Part shown: piece after piece, positions 54,648 to 62,997 of the stretch
Layout of the letters: every line of letters begins with the position of its first letter
How positions within the stretch are numbered: position 1 is the first letter of the stretch
NCBI GenBank assembly: GCA_903838675.1
Contig: CAILZI010000038.1
Location: 1-64,000, forward strand
DNA: 64,000 bases
Origin: an uncultured Verrucomicrobiota bacterium
GTDB lineage: Bacteria; Verrucomicrobiota; Verrucomicrobiia; Verrucomicrobiales; Verrucomicrobiaceae
Direction: 5' to 3'
Position numbers and translations under genes: made by a program
The notes under the pieces: generated by a model
What the model was told of the DNA's origin: nothing
Databases searched by the model: none
Seen by the model: only the letters and a program-made list of their open reading frames with translations

Positions 54648-55247
54648 ATGAAAACTGCCGCTGCTGCACTCTTGTTCTTCGCCATCGTGTGCATGAGCAT
54701 TGATGCCGTTCACGCCCAGCGTGCTCAACCGGTGCCCACCATGCTGCTCGGGCCTGCGGACTGGCGGTTTGAGCGGCTGCCGATTCCGCCGGGTTTTGCG
54801 CGAGATATTCCATGGACCGGCTATGAGGAGGCGCGGTTTTCGCCGGGCATGTTCGACACGAAATCGGCGACATATTTCACCTACGCGCTGTCGATCTGCA
54901 TCGACGGCACGCCGAAGATCGAGGCGAAGGAGTTGAAGGGCTTTTTCGACAAGTATTTTAAAGGGCTAAGCACGATGGTGGGACGCGGCAAAGGCATGAA
55001 GCCGGACCCGGCGGTCTTCAATGCCGTGGTGATGCTGGGAGACAAGGCGGGCCTGTTCTCAGCCAAGGTGCCATACATCGACACCTTCACGGATGGACGC
55101 CAGATTACGCTGAACCTGGAGATCGACGTGCGTCCGAAGGCTGAGATGAAGAAGACGCAGATCATCCTGCTCATCTCACCGCAGGCTGCTGATGCCGAAA
55201 TCTGGAAGCAGCTGCATGAGATCCGTGATGCGGCGCATGCGCCTTGA
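54648..55247 (+). CDS. exported protein of unknown function
   Basis: 199 residues with a clear signal peptide (MKTAAAALLFFAIVCMSIDAVHAQ). No domain recognised. The middle has GYEEARFSPGMFDTKSATYFTYALSI, and the protein looks soluble and periplasmic. It is divergent from the thioredoxin-like gene and 69 bases before the ThuA gene. The pattern recalls small secreted verrucomicrobial proteins of no known role. Confidence 0.65.
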   Translation: MKTAAAALLFFAIVCMSIDAVHAQRAQPVPTMLLGPADWRFERLPIPPGFARDIPWTGYEEARFSPGMFDTKSATYFTYALSICIDGTPKIEAKELKGFFDKYFKGLSTMVGRGKGMKPDPAVFNAVVMLGDKAGLFSAKVPYIDTFTDGRQITLNLEIDVRPKAEMKKTQIILLISPQAADAEIWKQLHEIRDAAHAP

Positions 55248-55316
55248 GAACTCTCTGTCTTGTGATTCTGCGCACGTAACATCCAGTGTGCTTATTTCTA
55301 TTCCTCCTATCAAACC

Positions 55317-56234
55317 ATGAACTTCCTTTCACATCGCACGCACCTCCTCGGCATCTGCTTCGCGTCTTGTCTCTTTTCAACTTTCGCCGCTGATCCGGCG
55401 CACGTTCTAATTGTCGTCGGACCCAGCAAGCATCCGGCGGGTTCGCATGAAGTGGCAGCGGGAGGGCGCTTGATGAAACACTGCGTGGAAACGATGGCGA
55501 ATGTGCCTGGAGTGAAGGCGGAGGTGGTCTATGAATGGCCAGCCAAGGAGCTGCGGGATGCCGCAGCCACGGTGGTGTTTATTGGCGACACCTTTCCTGC
55601 GGGGCGGCTGCCGAATCCAAAGCAGAACCTCGCTGACCTCGAGGTCATGATGCAGCGCGGCTGCGGCATGGTGTGCGTGCATTACGCCACAGGATTGCTC
55701 GGCGAGGATGTCACGCAGGAGGGCGATCACCCGCTGCTGGGCTGGCTCGGCGGCTATTTTGCGAACCGCTCCTGCCCGCACCACGAGTCCTTTGCGCGCA
55801 TCTTCAAGGCGGCGACCATCACACCGGCAGCGGCGCAGCATCCCATCGCGCGTGGCTGGCATGAGTTCACGCTGCATGACGAGCCCTATATCAACAATTA
55901 CTTCGGCAAAGGCGAGAACAAGCTGGCAGCCAATGTGACTGAGCTGGCCACCAGCCTGCTGCCGCCGGAGAATCCGAAACGTGAAACCGTCGCGTGGTGT
56001 GTGGAGCGCAGGGATGGCGGACGTGGCTTCGGCATCGTGATGCCGCACTTCTACAAGAACTGGGCGAATGAAGACCTGCGCCGCTTCATTCTCAACGGCA
56101 TCGTCTGGACTGCGAAGCTCGAAGTACCCGCAGACGGCGTGAAGACGACGCTGCCGGATTTGAAAGAGTTTCAGCCGGTGTCCGTGGAGTACGTGCCACC
56201 GCCACCCAAGGTGAAACCGGCTGAACCCAAGTAA
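55317..56234 (+). CDS. exported ThuA-domain protein
   Basis: 305 residues with a signal peptide (HLLGICFASCLFSTFAADP). ThuA-like glutamine amidotransferase-type fold: HVLIVVGPSKHPAGSHE, VVFIGDTFPAGRLP, MVCVHYATGLLG, and at the end RRDGGRGFGIVMPHFYKNW and FILNGIVWTAKLEVP. ThuA proteins are linked to sugar (trehalose) utilisation and are usually exported in this phylum. The tail is Pro/Lys-rich (PPPPKVKPAEPK). Its stop is 6 bases before the interrupted sulfatase, so both share a transcript. Confidence 0.9.
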   Translation: MNFLSHRTHLLGICFASCLFSTFAADPAHVLIVVGPSKHPAGSHEVAAGGRLMKHCVETMANVPGVKAEVVYEWPAKELRDAAATVVFIGDTFPAGRLPNPKQNLADLEVMMQRGCGMVCVHYATGLLGEDVTQEGDHPLLGWLGGYFANRSCPHHESFARIFKAATITPAAAQHPIARGWHEFTLHDEPYINNYFGKGENKLAANVTELATSLLPPENPKRETVAWCVERRDGGRGFGIVMPHFYKNWANEDLRRFILNGIVWTAKLEVPADGVKTTLPDLKEFQPVSVEYVPPPPKVKPAEPK

Positions 56235-56240
56235 CTTCTT

Positions 56241-57656
56241 ATGAAGACAGCGCTCAGCACCCTGCTTGCGTCGTTCGTCCTTTTGATATCGTCGTTAGCG
56301 GCGAAGCAGCCGAACGTTGTCATCATCCTCGCTGATGATCTTGGATATGGTGATCTCGGATGCTACGGACATCCGCAGATCCAAACGCCGAGCCTTGACC
56401 GCATGGCTGCCGAGGGTGCCAGGCTCACGCAGTTTAACTGCCCGGCACCGTTTTGCGCGCCGACGCGAGCGGCACTGATGACGGGGCGTTATCCGTTTCG
56501 TTGCGGCATGACTCAAAACCCCGCGCCGGATGGCGGTCCGGTGGCGGATGCAGTGCACCTGCCGGAGAATGAAATCACGCTGGCGCAGGTGCTGAAGTCA
56601 GCGGGTTATGCCACGGGCATGGTGGGCAAATGGCATCTCGGCCACAAGGCTGGATTTCTGCCGACGGAGCGCGGGTTCGATGAGTACTACGGCATCCCTT
56701 ACTCGAATGACATGCGGCCGGTGCAGGTGCTGGAAAACACTCAGGTCATCGAATACCCCGTGGTGCAGGCCACGCTGACGCGGCGCTACACGGAGCGCGC
56801 GCTGGGCTTCATCGAGCGCAGCAAAGACCGGCCCTTCTTCCTCTACCTCGCTGAGGCGATGCCACACAAACCGCTGGCGGCCTCGGAGGCGTTCTACAAG
56901 ACGAGCGGCGCAGGACTCTATGGCGATGCTGTGGCCGAGCTCGACTGGAGCGTGGGCCAGGTGCTGGCGAAGCTGAAGTAACTGGGGCTGGATGACAACA
57001 CGCTCGTGCTTTTCAGCAGCGACAATGGTGCCTGGTTCGGCGGCAGCACTGGAGGACTGCGCGGCATGAAGGGATCGCAGTGGGAGGGTGGGTACCGTGT
57101 GCCGATGATCGCCCGCTGGCCGGGCAAGATCCCCGCCGGGCGGGTGAGCGATCAAATGGCTATTACGATGGACCTCTTTGCCACGGTGCTGGAGGTGACG
57201 GGTGCGAAGATGCCGGATGAACGTGTGCTGGATGGCCGCAGCATTCTGCCGCTGCTCACCCGCGCTGCCAAATCACCGCATGAGTATCTCTTTGGTCACC
57301 TGAACTCCAAGCTGGCCAACATCCGCGATGCACGCTGGAAGCTGCATGTGCTTCCTGCGAGCCAACTCAAGCTCAAGCCTGAGGCGGATGGCAAGTGGCT
57401 TGATCCACGCGCGCCGGATGGCGTCACGATTCTTGCGCCTTATGAGCAGTACAACATCGATGCCTTTCCCGGTCTCAGCACGGGCGATGCCGCAGCGAAG
57501 ATGCAGCTCTTTGATCTGCAAAACGACCCCGGCGAACAGCATGACGTGGCAAAACAGCATCCTGACGAAGTGAAACGACTCCTGGCCGCTTACGAGGCGA
57601 TGAACAAGGACGTGCCTTTCATCGAAGAGGGACGACGCGTCCCGATCAAAAAGTAG
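56241..57656 (+). pseudogene. type I sulfatase interrupted by an in-frame TAA
   Basis: A sulfatase reading frame starts at 56241 (signal peptide [41 protein letters not shown] with Cys72; GKWHLGHKAGF). It stops at TAA 56979-56981 after ...VGQVLAKLK, then continues in the same frame as LGLDDNTLVLFSSDNGAWFG to 57656. Comparable sulfatases read KL(K/E)ELGL at this point; GAA to TAA is one base. The second part retains the rest of the fold. Truncation removes the last metal-site strand, so the product should be inactive unless the stop is read through or is a sequence error. Confidence 0.85.
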
Positions 57657-57725
57657 CCGCTTGCCACGCGTGACGACATTGCGATGAAAGAGCGTCCTCT
57701 GGCGCGCGTCCTCACACTCCCGACC

Positions 57726-59249
57726 ATGAAACTCGCCCTGACCCTTCTCTTTGTCCTGACCCTGCATGCCTTCGCGGATCTCGCGAGCAGCAGGCCGAAC
57801 ATCATTCTGATCATGACGGATGACCAGGGTTACGGCCAGATGGGCTGCGTGGGCCACCCATGGCTGAAGACGCCAAATCTGGATGCGCTGCATGCCAAGA
57901 GCCTGCGCTTCACGCGCTTCCTAGTCAGCCCCACGTGCTCGCCCACGCGAAGCGCCATCATGACGGGGCGGCCTGACCTGAAGAACGGAATCACGCATAC
58001 TATTTTGGAACGCGAGCGCATGACGCTGAATGCCACCATCCTGCCGCAGGTGCTCAAAACGGCGGGCTACACCTCCGGCATCTTCGGGAAATGGCATCTC
58101 GGTGATGAAGAGGCGTATCAGCCGAACAAGCGTGGCTTTGACGAAGCCTTCATCCATGGCGCAGGTGGCATCGGTCAGGCCTACCCCTGCTCCTGTGCGG
58201 ATGCACCGGACAACACGTACATGGACCCCGTGATCCGGCACAACGGCAGCTTTGTGAAGACGCACGGTTTCTGCACGGACGTCTTTTTCACCGCCGCACT
58301 CGGCTGGATGAAGCAGCAGAAGGACAGCGGCAAACCGTTCTTCACCTACCTCACCCCCAACGCACCGCACGGGCCGTACATCGCGCCGGAGAAGAATGCG
58401 AAACGCTTCACCGATCTCGGCTTTGGCAAAGAGCAGGCCGGGTTTTACGGCATGATCGAAAACATCGACGAGAACATGGGTCGTCTGGCGGAGAAGCTGA
58501 AGGAGTGGGATCTGTATAAAAACACCGTCGTCATCTTCATGTCTGACAACGGCACCACCGGCGGCGGACCCGGTGCTTCCATCGCCGGCAAGGAGATTGT
58601 CCCCGGCTATCCCTTCTTCAATGGTGACCAGGTGGGCATGAAAGGCTCCACCGATGAAGGCGGCGTTCGCGTGCCGTTTTTCATCCGCTGGGATGGCCAT
58701 ATCAATGCGGGCCGTGACATCAGCACCATCGCCGCGCACATCGACCTGCTGCCCACCTTTGCCGCGCTGGCCGGTGCGGAGCTGCCGAAGAACCAGGTAG
58801 ACGGCCGCAGCCTGCTGCCGTTGATCGAGGGCAAGGCCGACAAGTGGGAGGACCGCTTCCTCTTCACCCACGTGGCGCGCTGGCCCACGGGCACGGAGCC
58901 GAACACGCAGGAATTTCTCAACTACGGCGTGCGCAATCAACGCTTTCGATATGTGGGTCCGCGTGGTGGTGCGGGTAATCCAAAGAAGAAACAGCAGGCT
59001 GCCGCAACCCCCACCAAAGGCGCGCTCTATGATCTCGAAGCGGACCCCTATCAGAAGACCGATGTCAGCGGTGACTACCCCGAAGTGGTGCAGAAAATGA
59101 ACGCTGCCTACGAGGCCTACTGGAAGGAAGCACGTCCGCTCATGGTGAATGAAAATGCACCCATGTCGCCCACGAAGCCGTACTGGGAGGCCTACGAAAA
59201 GCAGGTGAAGTCCGGCGGCATTCCCGACTGGGCACCGCCTTCGCTTTAA
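57726..59249 (+). CDS. type I sulfatase, exported
   Basis: 507 residues from the ATG at 57726 (signal peptide MKLALTLLFVLTLHAFA). IMTDDQGYGQMGCVG and C-S-P-T-R (Cys71) with GKWHLGDEEAYQ, and MSDNGTTGGGPG. The length and pattern suit a heparan or glucosamine-type sulfatase. It carries an internal basic stretch (GNPKKKQQAAATPTKG). It begins 69 bases after the interrupted sulfatase and its last 4 bases overlap the convergent radical SAM gene. Confidence 0.94.
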   Translation: MKLALTLLFVLTLHAFADLASSRPNIILIMTDDQGYGQMGCVGHPWLKTPNLDALHAKSLRFTRFLVSPTCSPTRSAIMTGRPDLKNGITHTILERERMTLNATILPQVLKTAGYTSGIFGKWHLGDEEAYQPNKRGFDEAFIHGAGGIGQAYPCSCADAPDNTYMDPVIRHNGSFVKTHGFCTDVFFTAALGWMKQQKDSGKPFFTYLTPNAPHGPYIAPEKNAKRFTDLGFGKEQAGFYGMIENIDENMGRLAEKLKEWDLYKNTVVIFMSDNGTTGGGPGASIAGKEIVPGYPFFNGDQVGMKGSTDEGGVRVPFFIRWDGHINAGRDISTIAAHIDLLPTFAALAGAELPKNQVDGRSLLPLIEGKADKWEDRFLFTHVARWPTGTEPNTQEFLNYGVRNQRFRYVGPRGGAGNPKKKQQAAATPTKGALYDLEADPYQKTDVSGDYPEVVQKMNAAYEAYWKEARPLMVNENAPMSPTKPYWEAYEKQVKSGGIPDWAPPSL

Positions 59250-60349
59250 GCAGGAACGGAACTGGCCTGTCGTGGCTGGTACACACAGGCCGGATCTTCC
59301 GCGAAGGGATCTCCCGTCATGCCATAGGCGCGTGCTCGGGAGCCGCCGCAGACGGTGCGGAACTCACAGCGGCCGCATTTGCCGCCAAGGGCATCGTTGT
59401 CACGCAGCGAGACAAAGAGCGGATGATGCCGATAGATCTCGGCTGGGTGCTCGTCGCGCACGTTGCCGCAGTAGAAGGGCAGGAAACCGCTCGGTGAGAC
59501 CACGCCGGTATGCGAGATGAACATCACCCCACGCCCGTCGCGAATGCCGAGCGGTGAGCGCATGCCGGGGCGCTGCCTGCCACCCGCGCCATGCTTCTGA
59601 ATCAGCACGCGGCGGAAGTGGTGCCCTTCCGTGGTTTTGATGGCGAAAGGTGCCTTGCCGACGAGCGAGGCCATGTCTTGGAAGATGTGTTCGATGTCCT
59701 GCGGGTCGGGCAGATCCGCGATGCCAGCGCGGCCGGTGGGCACCAGCAGGAACACGCTCCACATGGCGGGCTTCAGTTCAAACATCAGCTTCTTGAAGGC
59801 CTCATACTCTCGCAGGTTGCCGCGGGTGAGCGTGGTGTTGATCTGCACGCTCAGATCCGCCGCATGGGCGCGGTGCACCGCCGCGATGGTGCGATCAAAA
59901 GTGCCCTTCACTCCGCGAAAGGCGTCATGCGTCTCGCGTGAGGCGCCGTCCAGACTCAGCGAAATGCGGTCCACGCCAGCCGCTTTGATCTCTGCAAAAT
60001 CCGCATTCATCAGCCGTGCCGTGGCCGATGGGCTCAGGCCCACGTGCAGTCCTGCATCGGAAGCTTCACGCACCAGATCGAGAGCATCCGTGCGCATGAG
60101 GGGATCACCGCCAGTGAGGATGAGCATTGGCGGATTCAATTCAGCGAGCTGGCGGATCAGGCGGCTCGATTCCTCGCGATTCAATTCATCGGGATGACGA
60201 TGGGATTGCGCCTCGGCCCGGCAGTGTCTGCAGGCCAGTGCACAGGCGCGGGTGATCTCCCAAAAGACGAGAAACGGACGTTCATCAAAGCCGTCGTAGG
60301 CCATCGAGGCCACCTTGGACCACTCGGGATTGCTCAGCGCTGTGTTCAT
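59246..60349 (-). CDS. radical SAM/SPASM protein (TIGR04053-like)
   Basis: 367 residues. Radical SAM motif CALACRHC (x3, x2 spacing) in FWEITRACALACRHCRAEA. The TIM-barrel core shows LILTGGDPLMRTDALDLV and ISLSLDGASRETHDAFRG. The C-terminal SPASM-like region has FYCGNVRD, CGRCEFRTVCGGSRARAYG and a final Cys in DPACVYQP, for auxiliary iron-sulfur clusters. Relatives modify peptides or act in haem-d1/haem biosynthesis-type chemistry; no candidate peptide substrate is adjacent. It overlaps the sulfatase stop by 4 bases. It is not a typical anaerobic sulfatase-maturing enzyme by motif. Confidence 0.85.
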   Translation of the reverse strand: MNTALSNPEWSKVASMAYDGFDERPFLVFWEITRACALACRHCRAEAQSHRHPDELNREESSRLIRQLAELNPPMLILTGGDPLMRTDALDLVREASDAGLHVGLSPSATARLMNADFAEIKAAGVDRISLSLDGASRETHDAFRGVKGTFDRTIAAVHRAHAADLSVQINTTLTRGNLREYEAFKKLMFELKPAMWSVFLLVPTGRAGIADLPDPQDIEHIFQDMASLVGKAPFAIKTTEGHHFRRVLIQKHGAGGRQRPGMRSPLGIRDGRGVMFISHTGVVSPSGFLPFYCGNVRDEHPAEIYRHHPLFVSLRDNDALGGKCGRCEFRTVCGGSRARAYGMTGDPFAEDPACVYQPRQASSVPA

Positions 60350-60436
60350 GAGGGAACTAACGCCGAATCTACCGCCTAGCTCTGCCGTCCGATGTCGAAG
60401 GCTGCGCCAATTTTGTGAAAAGGCGCTTCGATGCCA

Positions 60437-60465
60437 AAGGCGGCTGCTCTTCAGGCAGCCGCCTT
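60437..60465 (-). terminator. hairpin downstream of the small hypothetical gene
   Basis: A perfect 11-bp stem (AAGGCGGCTGC / GCAGCCGCCTT) with a 7-base loop begins 13 bases after the stop of the minus-strand gene at 60479. Only three T's follow on the minus strand. Probable terminator, or a boundary element of the radical SAM gene promoter. Confidence 0.55.
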
Positions 60466-60478
60466 GGTCTTGCGGTCA

Positions 60479-60790
60479 TTACCACCCTCGGCCCTTGCAG
60501 ATGCCCAAGCGAGCCAGGTCATCGCGTTGCAAACGGTACTTTTCCTTTAGGTCGAGGTGCGCAGCGGTGAACTCCAGTTCACCCGCGTCATCCGTGTGCT
60601 TGTCCATCCGCGACTCCAGGTTGGCAATGGGATCTCCACTCGACATGTTTGCATTCTCGATCTTGCTGCGCTTCATGTTTTTGATCTGCTCCACATAAAC
60701 CTTGGCACGCTTGCGGTGATGGGCGGCGCGGTCTTTGCAGAGCTTTTGCAGTTCGGTTCCGGTGAGGGTGACAACGATTCCTTCGATCAT
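60479..60790 (-). CDS. small conserved-looking protein, unknown
   Basis: 103 residues, charged, no signal peptide. LTGTELQKLCKDRAAHHRKRA suggests a helical start, followed by NMSSGDPIANLESRMDKHTD and LDLKEKYRLQRDDLARLGIC. The form (a central GDP segment and a terminal YRL...DLxxLGI) recalls small phage or plasmid-type proteins, but no function is known. The coding sequence is plausible by size, spacing and terminal hairpin. Confidence 0.6.
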   Translation of the reverse strand: MIEGIVVTLTGTELQKLCKDRAAHHRKRAKVYVEQIKNMKRSKIENANMSSGDPIANLESRMDKHTDDAGELEFTAAHLDLKEKYRLQRDDLARLGICKGRGW

Positions 60791-61090
60791 GGTGTGTTTA
60801 GGTTATGGGTTGTGATGCCCTGCGGTGGGCCGCAAGGAAAGGCATGGCCGCTACCGTGAAGCACGGCGTACGCGGTTGGAAGCTGGTTGTCTCAGGCTCG
60901 TCAGCCCGTCCCTATACAGCATTGAAACAGGCTGTTGGAAGCGTCCCGACCTAAGATGATCACGTTGTCTTCAGTGGTCGGATTCATCGCTAAACATAAT
61001 AGTCTAAACCGCCAAATAATCCAACCAATGAAGTGCGCTCGAAGAAGATAAATCAGTTGCTTTTCCGTCTGTGGATAGGGGTGAATACCT
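60791..61090. other. 300-base intergenic region with a structured leader
   Basis: Two divergent genes flank it. Near the minus-strand gene, ATGCC (60815) and GGCAT (60841) enclose an inner bulged hairpin (CCTGCGG / CCGCAAGG). The remaining 240 bases show no gene or repeat I can identify and are more AT-rich. Confidence 0.35.
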
Positions 61091-61630
61091 GTGCTAAAAG
61101 TTCACATGTTCATTGGGCATCTTCAGCGCGAAATGGCCGTCTGTTCGCATGCCGATATCGAAGATTTTCTGGCGCGTGATTCCGGGCGCTGGCAGGTGGT
61201 CAGCATACGGGAGCCAGACCACCCCGAGGCGGTGCTCAAGGATGCACTGAAAGTCCATGCCGTTGTCTTCAAAGACATTTTTTCTGGCGGAGAAAATCTT
61301 GGCCCCAAGGCAGCACACCTCGAAGGCATCCTGTGTTTCGTTCAGCGCAGCGCGAATTCGCCGCTACTCATCCAATGCTGGGCCGGTCGTTCGCGGAGCA
61401 CCGCTGTGGCGCTCATCGTCATCGTTCAATCTCTTTGGAATCAGGGAATCGATGGCGCGGAGCTGGTGCACACCGCCGTCGATGTGCTGCTCAAGATCCG
61501 TCCTGTGGCAGCCCCCAATCGTCTCGTGCTGCGCCTTGGCCTGGAACAGTTTCTTCCTCAGTCACTCGCCAGCACCCTTGCCAAGTTGCTGATCAACGAG
61601 CCGCGGATTCAATCGAATTTCATTGATTAA
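61091..61630 (+). CDS. dual-specificity/tyrosine phosphatase-like protein
   Basis: 179 residues (GTG start at 61091; an ATG at 61106 is possible). The P-loop C-W-A-G-R-S-R has the CX5R signature of cysteine-dependent phosphatases (LIQCWAGRSRSTAVALIV), preceded by a beta strand and followed by a helix. The general-acid Asp cannot be placed with certainty (candidates in DIFSGGENLG). Probably removes phosphate from a protein or small molecule. It lies 6 bases before the helicase gene and may share its transcript. Confidence 0.75.
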   Translation: MLKVHMFIGHLQREMAVCSHADIEDFLARDSGRWQVVSIREPDHPEAVLKDALKVHAVVFKDIFSGGENLGPKAAHLEGILCFVQRSANSPLLIQCWAGRSRSTAVALIVIVQSLWNQGIDGAELVHTAVDVLLKIRPVAAPNRLVLRLGLEQFLPQSLASTLAKLLINEPRIQSNFID

Positions 61631-61636
61631 GTTCCG

Positions 61637-62962
61637 ATGTTCCGGCACCAAAAGCCTTATCTCGTAGCCCGAAACTCTATGCTGCCAACAGACTTACAAA
61701 ACCTGATTGAAAAAGGCGAGAGCATTTTCATCTCGGGGCGAGCAGGAACAGGCAAAACTTGGTTGCTGAGAAATCTTCTGGAATATAGCCGAAGCAGAGG
61801 ACGGAGTGTCACTGTAACGGCCCCGACGGGCATGGCGGCTGTGAACTGTGAAGGGCAAACTTTGCATGGTGTTTTTCACTTCCCGGTCAGGCGGGAAAAT
61901 CATCGACCAACAGTTATCACTAAGAATGATAAGTGGTTTAAGCAACTTGCTGATAACAATCCAGCCTGGGGCATGGACATGTTATTCATTGATGAAATTT
62001 CAATGGTCCGCGCCGATCTGTTTGATGCACTCGAAAAGGTGTTGCGGCGGCATGGCCCAAAGGTCGGAGAACCGTTTGGTGGTGTGCAAATCGTCCTCTT
62101 TGGTGACCCTCTCCAACTGCCTCCCATAGTCAAAACTCAAGACAGGAAGTGGTTTCGTCATCCACACTGGCATTCGGAATGGTTTTTTAACACGCGAGCC
62201 TTTCGCAACCAGGGTTTTCACCCTTATCATTTGAATCGTAATTTTCGTCAGCATGACCCCGGCTTTGCAGCGGTTTTGGATAGGGTTCGTTTAGGTGAGG
62301 CAGATCATGATGATCTCGCATTTCTCCGCACGCTGTGCAGACGAGAACCATATCATCAGCAAGCTCTGCATCTGTATTGCAGGAAGCCACCCGCTGTTGC
62401 CTTTAACAATACTCAGATTGGTTGTTTGCCTGGAAAATCTCATCCATTTGCAGCTGTAGTTCACCCTGATTGGAACGGAGACGACCCAGTCGAAAGAGAA
62501 ATCATTCTGAAAGTCGGGGCACGGGTAATGTTGCGAGCCAATTTAGATGTAGGTGGTGGCTGGGTGAATGGAACTTTGGGAATTATTTCAGATGTTGATG
62601 AAGAAGGTGGGCAGATTTTAATGACACGTGATGATGGGGCTGAGCTTCGAATCGGTGCTCATACATGGGAACATGACCTTTCAAGGCGTTCTGGAGAGAA
62701 ATATGAGCGTAAGGCCACTTTTTCACAGATGCCTGTTGAACTGGCGTGGGCATTTACCATTCATAAAATGCAAGGATAGACGGTCAACGGTCCCGTGGTC
62801 CTGCATCCAGAAAATCCCTTTGATTTCGGACAGCTATATGTCGGGTTGTCGCGTGTGCGTCATGCCTCTCAACTTACTTTGACCAGTCATTTGCCAGCCG
62901 AGTATCTTCAACCAAACTGGAAAGCCCGTGATTTTTTAAAGCTTAGAAATGCCTTGGCGTAG
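61637..62962 (+). pseudogene. PIF1/RecD2-like helicase interrupted by an in-frame TAG
   Basis: Starts at 61637 (or ATG 61679, MLPTDLQNLIEKGESIFISG). Superfamily 1B helicase: Walker A GRAGTGKTW, Walker B MLFIDEISM, GDPLQLPP, and late motif FTIHKMQG. The frame stops at TAG 62777-62779 where the family has Gln in 'HK.QGQT'; translation then continues as TVNGPVVLHP and QLYVGLSRVRHASQLTL (motif VI) to a stop at 62960-62962. CAG to TAG is one base. Without motif VI the helicase should be inactive. The gene is visibly AT-richer than the window and looks acquired. Confidence 0.82.
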
Positions 62963-62997
62963 TCTTTTCTGCTGCAGCTAATCCTCCTCGTCCCGCT

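Noticed and set aside
56979..56981. Selenocysteine or other recoding at the sulfatase stop
   Set aside because: The codon is TAA, not TGA, and the family has Glu there; recoding would need independent evidence.
59246..60349. Radical SAM/SPASM protein as an anaerobic sulfatase maturase
   Set aside because: Its pattern fits the TIGR04053-like group better; placement beside a sulfatase is not proof.
60791..61090. tRNA or small RNA gene in the intergenic region
   Set aside because: No cloverleaf, no T-loop consensus, and only one bulged hairpin near the edge.
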